Below are positions 21,279 to 30,525 of a stretch of DNA of 64,000 nucleotides, piece by piece (position 1 is the first letter of the stretch; each line of letters starts with the position of its first letter). Below the pieces are notes generated by a model. It had not been told where the DNA came from and ran no database searches. It saw only the letters and a list, made by a program, of their open reading frames with translations. Position numbers and translations under genes: made by a program. The DNA comes from Lysobacterales bacterium (lineage in GTDB: Bacteria > Pseudomonadota > Gammaproteobacteria > Xanthomonadales > Marinicellaceae), in contig JALSHI010000005.1 in assembly GCA_026982315.1 (NCBI GenBank), forward strand, positions 1 to 64,000. Reading direction: 5' to 3'.

Positions 21279-23258
21279 TCAATCCACTAAAAAAAGCCGT
21301 GAATGATGCACGGGTTGCCACTGACCATTTTCTGTTTGCTCCCGCATCAGTATTTGATAGGCCCGGGTGCCACTCGGTAGGTGGGTTTTAAAGCCTACCT
21401 CGGGCATAAACGGGTCATTCAATGTGGGAAATAACCGGGCCACGCCGATATTGATTTCCTTGGGATTCGCCATGGCTTTTTTTTGCCATTTTCCATGTGC
21501 GCCCTGATAGCGGATAAACAATTGACGAGCAGTAGGGTGAGTGCCGGGCATATGATGTCGAACCACCCATCCGCTGACATCAACACCATTGGCTGTGGAT
21601 TGGTGCTCGGCATAAAAAATGGCGGGTAACTGGCATTCGGCACCACCAGGACTCCATTTAAAGAGCGCAAATTTCTTAAAGCCCTGGGCGGTGATAACAT
21701 CCTTTAGCCAACGAATGCTGCCAGGCATGTGGCATAAACTTTGGTAATAGGCATTCTTATCCTGGAGTTTAAGCGTCGAATCTTCCACCACCAGCAAGGT
21801 CGGACCAGGTGGCGGGCTGTCGGGGCTGTGGAGCAAGTCCATGAGCTGTAATTGCGCTTGTCGGCCATGTTTGACATTTTTGACATGGGGCAGGGCCAGA
21901 ATATCATCCCGGTTCAGTTCAAACCCCAGTTCGGCGGCGGTCATGAAATAGTCCGCCATCAAATGGGTTAGTCCCTGTGATTCAGCGGTGGATTGCGCTT
22001 CCATGGCCATGGTGCGCCAGCCGCTGGAATTGTCCAGTATGCGGGCACTGCGCCAATCGTGGGCTGTCATGGGTTTGGATAACCACAGCACAGTGGCCAG
22101 GCTTAATGTCAATCCGGAAATCAGGGCGGTCGGTATCAGTCGGGATTTTCTTCTTGTCTGCCGTGCTTGCAGGCATGTATGGCACCACCATACTGGTGCC
22201 AGCGCAAGAACGGGTGGATAAGAGGCCAGCATCCAGTGTACGGTGGTGCGGAGACCGTCGGCAAACAAGCCGGTTATGGCGTAAAAAAGCCAGTGAAAAA
22301 GGGCAGTCAGACCAACCCAGCGCCATAATCGACGGCACCACAAGGGGGGTAAGGACGTTTTTGGCAGGTTTTTTTGTCGTTGTATCAGGGGGCGCAAATA
22401 AAGCGCCCATAACCCAAAAACAAGGGGAGAAATCAGCACTATCTGAGCCACAATCAACGCCATGTTTTCCGGCTGGAAACGCCATGGATGACGGCGGCCA
22501 AATTGAAAGGTGAATAAGGCCCAATCGTTGTTCGCATTAAATACCAGCACGGGTAACAACCCGAACAGGGCCGCAGGCGCCAGCCAACGCAGTAATGGTC
22601 TCCAGAATGACCAACGGGGCCAGACAATCAACAGTGACAAGGCGGCAAAAAACAGCCAGATCCACATGCGCACATGAACATTAACGGCTACGGCTAGGGT
22701 CACGGCCAACAGTATCCACCAGCGCCGTTGTCCGGTTCGGATTGCGGCAAACAGCCCGTTGATAAGTAACAACGTAAAAAACAGCAGCCACACATCCGGC
22801 AACATGAGAATGCCAATTAACTGCAACAGCGGAATGGCCATAATCAGCAGCCCGGCCAGGCTGGCCATACCAAGCCGGGAGCAGTATGCCGTCGATGAAC
22901 AGGCAGACTGGTCAGGCGGGTTTGTGCCGGTGGGTATGCAATCACTGCTTTGCCAGGCCAGCCAGAAACCCAGCCAGGGTACGCACAAACCGGCCAGCCA
23001 CGATAACCAGCGCAGCCCCAAGTAACTGTGGCCGCCTATTGTTTCAGCCAGCGCAGCTTGCCAGGCGGTCCACCCTGGTACATCTGTATAGGACCAGGCC
23101 AGGTGGCGGCTTTCCAGCCAGTAAAAGGCCTCATCGCCAAACAGAGATATGTGGCTGATGGCCATGCCGCTTAATGTGGCAAAAGTGATAAATACCGCCA
23201 GAAAAGCCAGAAACAGTCCACGGCCACCGGCAGTACGAAAGGCGGTGGACTCAGGCAT
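21279..23258 (-). CDS. ArnT/PMT-like membrane glycosyltransferase (GT39/GT83 type)
   Basis: Polytopic membrane protein of 659 residues with about 11 hydrophobic segments followed by a periplasmic C-terminal domain of about 260 residues. The first loop contains GDEAFYWLESRHLAWSYTDVPG, the acidic catalytic motif of dolichyl- or undecaprenyl-phosphate-sugar transferases of the PMT/ArnT fold. These enzymes move a sugar from a polyprenyl phosphate to lipid A, protein or glycan on the periplasmic face. The acceptor is unknown. It lies 20 bases downstream of the lytic transglycosylase gene and could be in one transcript with it. Confidence 0.85.
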   Translation of the reverse strand: MPESTAFRTAGGRGLFLAFLAVFITFATLSGMAISHISLFGDEAFYWLESRHLAWSYTDVPGWTAWQAALAETIGGHSYLGLRWLSWLAGLCVPWLGFWLAWQSSDCIPTGTNPPDQSACSSTAYCSRLGMASLAGLLIMAIPLLQLIGILMLPDVWLLFFTLLLINGLFAAIRTGQRRWWILLAVTLAVAVNVHVRMWIWLFFAALSLLIVWPRWSFWRPLLRWLAPAALFGLLPVLVFNANNDWALFTFQFGRRHPWRFQPENMALIVAQIVLISPLVFGLWALYLRPLIQRQKNLPKTSLPPLWCRRLWRWVGLTALFHWLFYAITGLFADGLRTTVHWMLASYPPVLALAPVWWCHTCLQARQTRRKSRLIPTALISGLTLSLATVLWLSKPMTAHDWRSARILDNSSGWRTMAMEAQSTAESQGLTHLMADYFMTAAELGFELNRDDILALPHVKNVKHGRQAQLQLMDLLHSPDSPPPGPTLLVVEDSTLKLQDKNAYYQSLCHMPGSIRWLKDVITAQGFKKFALFKWSPGGAECQLPAIFYAEHQSTANGVDVSGWVVRHHMPGTHPTARQLFIRYQGAHGKWQKKAMANPKEINIGVARLFPTLNDPFMPEVGFKTHLPSGTRAYQILMREQTENGQWQPVHHSRLFLVD

Positions 23259-23276
23259 TCTTGGCCCCGGACGACA

Positions 23277-24611
23277 TCAGCATTGGGGTATTTTCAGTTT
23301 TTGCCCCACGCGAATCAGGTAGCGCGGGCCTTTGAGATTATTCAGCCGCGCCACTTCGCGGCGGGAGGTGCAGGAAAAACGGCGCGCGATGGTGCTTAGC
23401 GCATCGCCGGAACGCACCACATAGGTCACCATTGGGGGTTTTTCAGGGAAATCGGCTTGATGCAATTGGTGGGCCAGGGCCATCAAATCTGAATTTTGAC
23501 ACTGTTGTAGCCAGGCATTGTGAGCAGCGGCGGGAATCCACAAGCGGGTACCGGCAGGCAAGTCCCGGTTGGCGCGAATGCCATGATTAAGATTGCGCAA
23601 GTCGCGGTACCAGCCCATGGGATTGTTCTCCTGTCCCAGGCATACAGCCAATTGGCTCAGGGAGGCCGGTTGGGTCAGAGTCACTTGCATGGCTGTGGTT
23701 GCATGGCCTGGGGGCAATGCTGGCAGACTCAGGTTGAATGCCTGTGGATACTTGTACAGTAACATGGCCGCCAGTACGGCAGGCACATAGCCCCGGGTTT
23801 CCGCTGGCAGATCATAGTAAAAAGAGGGATCCCAGAAGTCCTGGTTTTTATGCTGGCGGTTGAGGCGCCTGAAGCGGTTCTCTCCACTGTTATAAGCTGC
23901 CAGTACCTTGGCCAGATCATTGTCATACAGGCGCATTTGTTCGCGCAAAAATCGCGCGGCGGCAGCGGCGGCATGGGCAGGCGAATAGCGCAAATCGTAA
24001 TCCCCTTGTGTGCCGCGCAGTCCCAGACGACGGGCTGTCGCGGGCATGAGTTGGAACAGACCTGCGGCACCGGCGCGGGAGCTGGAATGTACCCGTCCAC
24101 CGCTTTCCTGGGCCATAATGGCCACAAACAGGGGTTCTTCGATGCTGGCGCGGGTGAAAGCCGGCTTGATCTGGTTTTTGAGCATCAGATAGTGCCGCCA
24201 GGTTTGCAGCAACTGGGGACGTTTCCAGGTGAGCCACTCATTGGCGGCGGCCTGAATGGCCCGGTTGTTTTGAAACAAGTCAAACCAGGGGTCGTGAATA
24301 TGACTGGCTGGCAGGATCTTCGGCATATCCAGTGGTGCGGTTGGTGGCACAAGAACGTTGTCACTGGCATGGTCGCGCAAGGCTTCCTCGCTTTCTGCCA
24401 TGGTATCGTTGTCACTGCTTTCAGCGGTTTCTCCGCTCCGTGCGGCAGGCGCAGAAACATTGGCTGTGGACTGATCAGGGGAGGTGGTTGTGGATTGTGG
24501 TTTGGGTGTCCCCATGCTCTGGCAGCCAGTCAGCAGGCTGGCAAGCATCAATGCCAGACAAAGGTGTGTGCGTTTGCCATGAGGGTTTGGGGTAAACAGC
24601 GGTGGTATCAT
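23277..24611 (-). CDS. Lytic transglycosylase lipoprotein with LysM (MltD-like)
   Basis: Envelope enzyme that cleaves the MurNAc-GlcNAc bond of peptidoglycan. 444 residues: lipobox LLTGC (Cys30), a long acidic Ser/Thr/Pro-rich linker, then an SLT domain with the catalytic Glu169 in AIMAQESGG and the RAGAAGLFQLMPATA motif. A single C-terminal LysM domain (YVVRSGDALSTIARRFSCTSRREV, about 395-441) would bind glycan. E. coli MltD has two or three LysM repeats, so this is a shorter version. Start ATG at 24611 was chosen because it places the lipobox at a normal distance; the longer frame to 24812 overlaps the opposite-strand gene start. Confidence 0.88.
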   Translation of the reverse strand: MIPPLFTPNPHGKRTHLCLALMLASLLTGCQSMGTPKPQSTTTSPDQSTANVSAPAARSGETAESSDNDTMAESEEALRDHASDNVLVPPTAPLDMPKILPASHIHDPWFDLFQNNRAIQAAANEWLTWKRPQLLQTWRHYLMLKNQIKPAFTRASIEEPLFVAIMAQESGGRVHSSSRAGAAGLFQLMPATARRLGLRGTQGDYDLRYSPAHAAAAAARFLREQMRLYDNDLAKVLAAYNSGENRFRRLNRQHKNQDFWDPSFYYDLPAETRGYVPAVLAAMLLYKYPQAFNLSLPALPPGHATTAMQVTLTQPASLSQLAVCLGQENNPMGWYRDLRNLNHGIRANRDLPAGTRLWIPAAAHNAWLQQCQNSDLMALAHQLHQADFPEKPPMVTYVVRSGDALSTIARRFSCTSRREVARLNNLKGPRYLIRVGQKLKIPQC

Positions 24612-24824
24612 AAATGTCAATTCGCTTGGGCCTGTATTGTATTTTTTGTGTGAGCGGGTATGCTGATGGACCATGGGTCCGGGCAATGGAAGACAATCAA
24701 AAGGCGATAAAATTCCACGGAAATATGGTTGTTGGTTCAGCCAGTTTGGGACGCACAGATGTATTATAAACCCATCCAAACCACTGGCGCAGAAGCCGGT
24801 TGTGACAATCACGGAGCAAAAGCC

Positions 24825-25283
24825 ATGCTGGATGAGTGGATCAGACGGGTAGCATCAGTGATTCTGGAGCCGGTTTCGCCGGTTTCTCTAAGCGCGCTGG
24901 ATCTGGCCCAGCTCAAACAGGCCGTATCAGCGCTGCTGCTGGAAATGGTCTATGCCGACTTTGAAGCCGCACCGGCAGAACGCGTTATGGTGGTCGCCAG
25001 TTTGCGCCGCTATTTTGATTTGGCTGATGAGGAGTTGGACAAGCTGCTCAGGAATGCGGAGGATACCGCCCGCAGCGGTCTGGGCTGGCAGGCGCATGTG
25101 ATGCCTGTCAACGAGTTGATGACCCATGCACAAAAATACCGTTTGCTGGAATGTTTGTGGCAGCTGGCGCAGGTTGACTCTGCTGTCCATGTCATGGAAA
25201 ATGCCATGCTCGAGCAGCTGGCTCGCGACATGCACATCAGCCCCGGGGAATTGGCGCGCATTCGCCGTCAACAGCCTGACTAG
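24825..25283 (+). CDS. TerB family (tellurite resistance-like) protein
   Basis: Small soluble helical protein of 152 residues resembling TerB/DjlA-type domains, with the typical VSALLLEMVYADFEAAPAERVMVVASLRRYF block and LMTHAQKYRLLECLWQLAQVDSAVHVMENAMLEQLARDMHIS, where acidic residues often bind metal. Cellular role unknown; TerB domains are seen in stress and membrane-associated assemblies. Start chosen at 24825 because ACGGAG sits eight bases upstream. It precedes pilU by about 110 bases, but no link to pili is shown by the sequence. Confidence 0.75.
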   Translation: MLDEWIRRVASVILEPVSPVSLSALDLAQLKQAVSALLLEMVYADFEAAPAERVMVVASLRRYFDLADEELDKLLRNAEDTARSGLGWQAHVMPVNELMTHAQKYRLLECLWQLAQVDSAVHVMENAMLEQLARDMHISPGELARIRRQQPD

Positions 25284-25395
25284 ATTGCCGGGAAGTGTCT
25301 TTTGCGGGCGTGGAGTTGTCAGGCCTTATCCCCTGGGTTAGTGTTTGACTTCTCATTATTTCGTTACATTTTTGACCAACCACAAGGCCACACGC

Positions 25396-26499
25396 ATGGA
25401 TCTCACCCATTTTCTGAAAATCATGAAAGAGCGCAATGCTTCGGATATGTTTCTGAGCACAGGCGCGCCCATCAATATCAAGGTTGAAGGGATTCTGGAA
25501 CCGCTGGGCCGTACTGGCTTGCCACCGGGGCTGATTAAAAAAATCGCTTATTCCATTATGGATGAAGGGCAGGTACCGGAGTTTGAAAAGAATCTGGAGC
25601 TGAACTTGGCCATTTCCCTGCCTAAGGTGGGGCGTTTCCGGGTGAATGTCTTCAAACAGCGCGGCGAAGTGGGTATGGTGATTCGATCCATCAGCAGCAC
25701 CATCCCTTCCATTGAGGAGTTGAATCTGCCTGTGAACTTGAAGGACCTTATTCTGGAAAAACGGGGGTTGATTCTGGTGGTGGGCGGTACAGGTTCCGGC
25801 AAGTCCACCACGATGGCATCGATGATCGATCACCGCAATGCCACCATGAGCGGGCACATTTTGACCATTGAAGACCCGCTGGAATATATTCACAATCACA
25901 AAAAATCCATTGTCAATCAACGCGAAATCGGCATTGATACCCATGATTATCACAAGGCGTTGAAAAGCGCCTTGCGCGAGGCGCCGGATGTGATTCTGAT
26001 TGGCGAGGTGAATGATCGGGAGACCATGGAGTCGGCGATTTCTTTTGCTGAGACCGGCCATTTGTGTCTGGCCACCTTGCACTCCAACAATGCCGACCAG
26101 GCCATTGAGCGGGTGTTGAACTTTTTTCCCAGCGATTCCCATAAGAATGTGTTGATGAATCTGGCGTTGAATACCAAGGCCATTATTTCTCAAAGACTGG
26201 TTCGGGATGTCAATGGCAAACGCCGGCCGGCGGTGGAGATTCTGATTAATACGCCCATGATTCGCGAATTGATCCGCCGGGGAGAGATCAATGAGCTCAA
26301 AGAGGCCATGGACAAAAGTCTGGACGATGGTATGCAAACATTCGACCAGGCGTTATACGACATGTACAAGAACGGCATTATCACCCTGGAAGAAGCCCTG
26401 GAGAACTCCGATTCCCCGCAAGGCTTGCAGGTAAAAATCAACTTGTCGCAAGGGGCTGGCGGCAGGGAAAATGCTTTTGACGAAGGCGGTTTTTTCTGA
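25396..26499 (+). CDS. pilU: PilT/PilU family type IV pilus retraction ATPase
   Basis: Hexameric ATPase that powers type IV pilus retraction for twitching, uptake or attachment. 367 residues. Walker A GGTGSGKST at 130-138, the Asp-box IEDPLEYIHNHKKSIVNQREIGIDT about 158-182, Walker B LIGEVND (201-207) and the His-box FAETGHLCLATLHSNNADQ from 217. The RET that follows Walker B and the extended C-terminus are PilU-like; PilT is usually about 345 residues. Where PilT and PilU normally read GEIRD or GEIRT, this protein has an Asn (206). No pilT is in the window although the two are commonly adjacent. Start ATG 25396 preferred over the longer frame from 25345. Confidence 0.85.
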   Translation: MDLTHFLKIMKERNASDMFLSTGAPINIKVEGILEPLGRTGLPPGLIKKIAYSIMDEGQVPEFEKNLELNLAISLPKVGRFRVNVFKQRGEVGMVIRSISSTIPSIEELNLPVNLKDLILEKRGLILVVGGTGSGKSTTMASMIDHRNATMSGHILTIEDPLEYIHNHKKSIVNQREIGIDTHDYHKALKSALREAPDVILIGEVNDRETMESAISFAETGHLCLATLHSNNADQAIERVLNFFPSDSHKNVLMNLALNTKAIISQRLVRDVNGKRRPAVEILINTPMIRELIRRGEINELKEAMDKSLDDGMQTFDQALYDMYKNGIITLEEALENSDSPQGLQVKINLSQGAGGRENAFDEGGFF

Positions 26500-26544
26500 C
26501 AGGCAGAAAAGGCTGAAAACAGGTCGGGATTCAGAGTGATGGAA

Positions 26545-26573
26545 CACGGGATGAGGCGTTGCCTCGCCCTACA
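26545..26573. repeat. Imperfect palindrome, REP-like
   Basis: GGGATGAGGC, a GTT loop, then GCCTCGCCCT gives a stem of about nine pairs including two GU/GT wobbles and one A/C mismatch. It sits in the short convergent gap between pilU and the sulfotransferase, and its right arm contains the sulfotransferase stop codon. Size and placement resemble intergenic REP-type repeats; whether it recurs in the genome cannot be judged from one window, where I saw no second copy. Confidence 0.4.
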
Positions 26574-27498
26574 TTTCATCCAGCAAGCGCTGCCAGCGGC
26601 GGTTGTTTTTCCGGAACCGTTCTAGTGAGTGAGGAGGCAGATACTTGTCAATCAAAGCCGACAGCCGCTGGCAGGCCCATTCGTGCAAGGCGATATCCGC
26701 TTGATTCATGTTCAAGATACACTGACGCTGCGATTGGTTGAGCGCTTCGGGAGTAGCGATTTTCTTCGATGTGTTTAACGGCTGGTAGAAAATATCGGTA
26801 AGTCCCAGTTGTTTTTTTACCACCAATAGCGACTCATCAAACCGTTCAGTGGTGCCCACAAAAGAAAAGGCTGTATCCAGCACCTGTTTGGCTTGCTGGA
26901 ACAAAGTGGCATCCTCAGGGGTGGTTTGCTGGTGTAAATGGCCCGTCAGGCGTCGGCACTGGCCATTGCGTATTTCCACCAGATCTGGTTGCTGCAGAAA
27001 CTCGTCCAAATCCATGGATTGAATCCGGGCGTGCAAAAGATGCTCGGGGCGGGTTTTCAGGTAATTAAACCAGGACACCACGCGGGCCAGGGGGTGACGA
27101 ATGAAAGTCATGTGGAACAAAGGGGCGTCAGCCAACAGCTGATAAACCAGACCATGCAGCGGATGATGCCCCATGACCAGACGCGGATGCCGGCCGGTGG
27201 CTCCGTAGCTGCATGGGCAGTGGTTAAGTACAGGAGCATTAATGCGCAGAATATCCTTGAGCGGCACGTTGCGGGCCAAAATGTTTTCCAGGGTGGTGCC
27301 GCCGGTTTTTGGCACGTGACAAAATACCCACTGTGCTGCCTGGGTAAAGGCGTAGCCGCTCGTACTGGTTATGACATTTTTTTGCAAGAAAGCCAGGTTA
27401 CGCGTAAAGTTTTCAGCATCGTCGCGCTGCTGCCAGCGTTGGTAGACGTTAAAAGCATCCGGAACCGGCGCGCAGGAAGGGGCTGGAAATTGTTTCAT
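26569..27498 (-). CDS. Sulfotransferase family protein (Sulfotransfer_2-like)
   Basis: Predicted carbohydrate sulfotransferase, 309 residues. It has the PAPS phosphosulfate-binding loop CHVPKTGGTTLENIL (63-69 core) and the 3'-phosphate-binding segment FIRHPLARVVSWFNYL (134-142), both in the order of heparan-sulfate 2-O-sulfotransferase-like proteins. No signal peptide or membrane helix is evident, so it may work on a cytoplasmic lipid-linked or nucleotide-linked intermediate. The start is uncertain: ATG 27498 is used here, while a GTG at 27537 would add 13 residues, and neither has a clear ribosome-binding site. It is convergent with pilU and divergent from the GT4 gene. Confidence 0.82.
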   Translation of the reverse strand: MKQFPAPSCAPVPDAFNVYQRWQQRDDAENFTRNLAFLQKNVITSTSGYAFTQAAQWVFCHVPKTGGTTLENILARNVPLKDILRINAPVLNHCPCSYGATGRHPRLVMGHHPLHGLVYQLLADAPLFHMTFIRHPLARVVSWFNYLKTRPEHLLHARIQSMDLDEFLQQPDLVEIRNGQCRRLTGHLHQQTTPEDATLFQQAKQVLDTAFSFVGTTERFDESLLVVKKQLGLTDIFYQPLNTSKKIATPEALNQSQRQCILNMNQADIALHEWACQRLSALIDKYLPPHSLERFRKNNRRWQRLLDEM

Positions 27499-27644
27499 AA
27501 AGACGTACAGCGGTGAGAATTGCCGATAAAATAGCACAGCTTATCTGGCCATTGGCTGATTATTTCTTCTTCCTGCGTCAATGGCTTCAATATGCCCATC
27601 GTTATTGCTCGACCACCCATGACAAACAGTGCGGTAGCTGCCAT

Positions 27645-28997
27645 ATGACACAATCTGAGCGTTCTTCGCCGAATTCATCCGGGGATGTTTCACGGCGCAT
27701 TCTCGTGGATGCATTTAATCTGGCCTTACAGAAAGGCTCCGGTATCAAAACCTACGGGATGACTTTGCTGGAGGCTTATCATCGTCTGGGGTATTCGGTT
27801 GATGTGCTGACCGCCAACCCCTATGTGAGCGGGAAATCGCCGCTGCTGGATGAGGTGAAATTGTTTGAACAGTATCATAAATCCACAGGTTGGCTGAACA
27901 GGCCGCTGCTGCGCGCCGTTCGGGATAATATACGGATAGGCGTAAGACTGCTGAAAAAACCGCCTGCGGTGACAGTGACCCCCCACGTGACAGTACCGAA
28001 TCCCGGTGATTTTCTATCTCGCAAAAAAGGCGTACTGTATGAAAGTCTGGTCAATGTGCCTGATGTGTTTCACTCGGCCAATCGCTTGTTTGCCTTGACG
28101 GGTCAAGCGGTGCGGCTCAAACTGCCCACGCCGCCGGATATCTGGCACCGAACCACCTTGTTACCGGTGCACGTGGCCGGGGCGAAAAACATTACCACCA
28201 TTCATGATCTGATTCCCCTGCGCGTGCCTTTTGCCACCCTGGATGACAAAAAAGTGTTTCATCATCTTGTCCAGTGGAATATCAGGCACTCAGATGCCAT
28301 CTTGACGGTTTCTGAGCACACCAAAAAGGATTTGATGGCGCTTTACCAGGTGCCGGAGGATAAAATCCACGTTACCTACCAAACCTGCCGTTTCAATGGG
28401 AATCTGGACAGGATGAGCGCCGAAGAGGATGACCAGATTTTTTTGCAAGCCAAGCGCCTGCAAAAAGATCGTTACGTTCTTTTTCTGGGTAATATCGAGC
28501 CGAAAAAAAACATCAAGGCACTGATTCGGGCCATGGCCTTCATTGACTCAGGCTACAAACTGGCCATCGTTGGCCGTAAAGCCTGGTTGTGGCAGGATCA
28601 GCTCAAGGAACTGGATGCCTACCTGGGGAAATACCGTTACGAGTTTCTGGACTATCTGCCCCAAGAAGAACTTTCCATTTTATTGCGTAATGCCACCTGC
28701 CTGGTTTTTCCCTCCATTTATGAGGGATTTGGTTTGCCGGTGCTGGAAGCCATGAATCATGGTTGCCCGGTGATCTGCTCATCGGTTTCTTCCTTGCCAG
28801 AGGTGGGGGGGAACGCCGTGGAGTATGTTGACCCGTATCAGCCGCAGGAAATCCGGCAGGCTTTGGAGAGCCTGATTCGCTCGCCAGAAAAACGCGCCAC
28901 CTTGCGGGCATTGGGATATAAGCAGGCTCAGCTTTTTTCGCCGGAAAACTATGATCGCCGGTTGCAGGCGGCCTATGAAAAGATTCTTTCCGGTTGA
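27645..28997 (+). CDS. GT4 family glycosyltransferase
   Basis: Retaining nucleotide-sugar-dependent transferase of GT-B fold, about 450 residues. The N-terminal half carries RRILVDAFNLALQKGSGIKTYGMTLLEAY; the C-terminal half has FLGNIEPKKNIKALIRAM and SIYEGFGLPVLEAMNHGCPVICSSVSSLPEVGG, the EX7E motif of the GT4 family that binds the nucleotide sugar. No membrane segment. I used the ATG at 27645 because it fits the family N-terminus, though no good Shine-Dalgarno is visible; the frame is open from 27513. It is followed 13 bases later by a second sulfotransferase, so glycan synthesis and sulfation are likely coupled. Confidence 0.88.
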   Translation: MTQSERSSPNSSGDVSRRILVDAFNLALQKGSGIKTYGMTLLEAYHRLGYSVDVLTANPYVSGKSPLLDEVKLFEQYHKSTGWLNRPLLRAVRDNIRIGVRLLKKPPAVTVTPHVTVPNPGDFLSRKKGVLYESLVNVPDVFHSANRLFALTGQAVRLKLPTPPDIWHRTTLLPVHVAGAKNITTIHDLIPLRVPFATLDDKKVFHHLVQWNIRHSDAILTVSEHTKKDLMALYQVPEDKIHVTYQTCRFNGNLDRMSAEEDDQIFLQAKRLQKDRYVLFLGNIEPKKNIKALIRAMAFIDSGYKLAIVGRKAWLWQDQLKELDAYLGKYRYEFLDYLPQEELSILLRNATCLVFPSIYEGFGLPVLEAMNHGCPVICSSVSSLPEVGGNAVEYVDPYQPQEIRQALESLIRSPEKRATLRALGYKQAQLFSPENYDRRLQAAYEKILSG

Positions 28998-29010
28998 CCA
29001 TTGAATCATT

Positions 29011-30477
29011 ATGCAGATACGGTCATTCCTCGCTGAGATCAGACACTGGTTGGACACGGGGCGTCCATCACGCAACAGGCAGACCGAGCCAGTTCAGAGC
29101 GCACATGCCCTGGCCATGTTGTTGCCAGACAATACCAGGGCCTGGCCGGATATGGCAAGGGATGCGTCTCGGCCCTTTTACTTTATTCACATTCCCAAAA
29201 CAGCCGGTACCAGTCTGATTGCCATTCTGGATCGCCTGTTCCATCAGACACACATTTTTCCGGCGCAACTGTGGCGTGAATTAAGACCTGAAATCGTGCA
29301 ACAGGCCAGCCGGTTTTCCTTTTTTCGAGGGCATTTTGGCGGCGGTGGCCTCAAGGTTTTTTCTGGCTCTTCGCCCCAGTTATTGACCATGTTGCGTGAC
29401 CCGCTGCCCTTGTCTGTATCTACCTACCACTTTATTCGACGGGAAAAAAATACCCGGGTCCATCAACTGGTTAAGGATTTGGGCATGACGCTTGAGGCGT
29501 TTGCCGCTCACCCTCGCACCAGGATTTTGCTGAATGATCGGCAAGTGCGCTACCTGTCTTTTGATATTCATGATGATCCCGATGCCCAGGATATTTTTCT
29601 GTCTTCAACCAGTGAGCAGGTGGTGCGCCAGTGGTTGCCGGACAAGGCGCCAGAGTTGACTGCCGAACAGCGTTACCAGCGCGCCTTGTCAACCCTGAAA
29701 ACCTGCGAGTGGTTCGGTATCCAGGAGCGATTTGATGACTCCCTGCGTCTGTTCGCCTGGCAATTTGGCTTGCCGCCTGTGGGTGTGAGCGAGCGCCTTA
29801 ATGCCCGACGGAAAGCCAGCAGGGTCAGTGAACAGGCGCGGTTGTCCATTGAACGCGCTAACAGTTGGGATCGCCGGTTGTATGCCTGGGCCGTTGATGA
29901 GTTTGAGCGCCGTTTTGATCGCATGAAAACAGCGCTGGAAAATGTTCGCCAGCGTAAAACCGACACAATCGATGATTTGTTGCGTCATGCTTACAGGCAG
30001 CGCGTCGAGCAATACCTGCGGCGATTGCCGGAGTCAGCGCTGCCTGATCGTTGGCGTTACCACTTTGACCAACCATTGATTGGCTGTCACTGGCATCGGC
30101 GTGAGCTGGCCTTGCCGGAAAAACACTGGTTTCGCTGGACGGGGCCGCAAAAAACAGCGGATCTCTGGCTGGTGTTGAAACCGGGCCGGTATCAACTGAG
30201 CCTGGAGGTGATTAATGCCATTAGCCCAGCTGATATTGAGCAGTTGCGGCTCCAGGCTAATGAAGTGGAGTTATCCACCAGGGTGCAAGGTGATGCCGGC
30301 TCGGTGGTCAGAACAATACAGGCGCAGCTTTCTGCCAGGGTTTTTGACGGCAGTGCAGTATTGCGCTTGCAAATTCGGGTGCCACGGGTGCCAACACATG
30401 CCGAGGCCTTTGGCAGTGATGATCAGCGGCGGGTAGGCGTGGCGGTGCGTTCCATCACCATCGAGCCGATAGAGTAA
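29011..30477 (+). CDS. Sulfotransferase with C-terminal beta-rich extension
   Basis: Protein of 488 residues. The N-terminal two thirds is a sulfotransferase: PAPS loop FIHIPKTAGTSL (62-68 core) and 3'-phosphate region MLRDPLPLSVSTYHFIRR (128-145). Residues from about 365 to 488 are a separate, mostly beta domain (FRWTGPQKTADLWLVLKPGRYQL and RVFDGSAVLRLQIRVPR) resembling glycan-cluster accessory or carbohydrate-binding domains; I do not recognise its family. A helical region about 290-345 joins the two. It lies 13 bases after the GT4 gene, on the same strand. The two sulfotransferases in this cluster share only the core motifs and are not recent duplicates. Confidence 0.82.
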   Translation: MQIRSFLAEIRHWLDTGRPSRNRQTEPVQSAHALAMLLPDNTRAWPDMARDASRPFYFIHIPKTAGTSLIAILDRLFHQTHIFPAQLWRELRPEIVQQASRFSFFRGHFGGGGLKVFSGSSPQLLTMLRDPLPLSVSTYHFIRREKNTRVHQLVKDLGMTLEAFAAHPRTRILLNDRQVRYLSFDIHDDPDAQDIFLSSTSEQVVRQWLPDKAPELTAEQRYQRALSTLKTCEWFGIQERFDDSLRLFAWQFGLPPVGVSERLNARRKASRVSEQARLSIERANSWDRRLYAWAVDEFERRFDRMKTALENVRQRKTDTIDDLLRHAYRQRVEQYLRRLPESALPDRWRYHFDQPLIGCHWHRRELALPEKHWFRWTGPQKTADLWLVLKPGRYQLSLEVINAISPADIEQLRLQANEVELSTRVQGDAGSVVRTIQAQLSARVFDGSAVLRLQIRVPRVPTHAEAFGSDDQRRVGVAVRSITIEPIE

Positions 30478-30486
30478 TGCTATAAT
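30478..30486 (+). promoter_or_regulatory. Extended -10 promoter before the 2OG oxygenase
   Basis: TGC followed directly by a perfect TATAAT (30481-30486), 40 bases before the start codon of the oxygenase gene. This is an extended -10 element and needs no good -35; none is visible. The oxygenase may thus be transcribed separately as well as with the genes before it. Confidence 0.5.
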
Positions 30487-30525
30487 TATCTGTCATTTCG
30501 ACGCCATTAACCGCCAAACAAAGCC

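Noticed and set aside
24400-24720. Long N-terminal extension of the lytic transglycosylase frame (to 24812) and of the opposite TerB frame (to 24729)
   Set aside because: Both would overlap head to head. The lipobox and ribosome-binding site support shorter starts on both strands.
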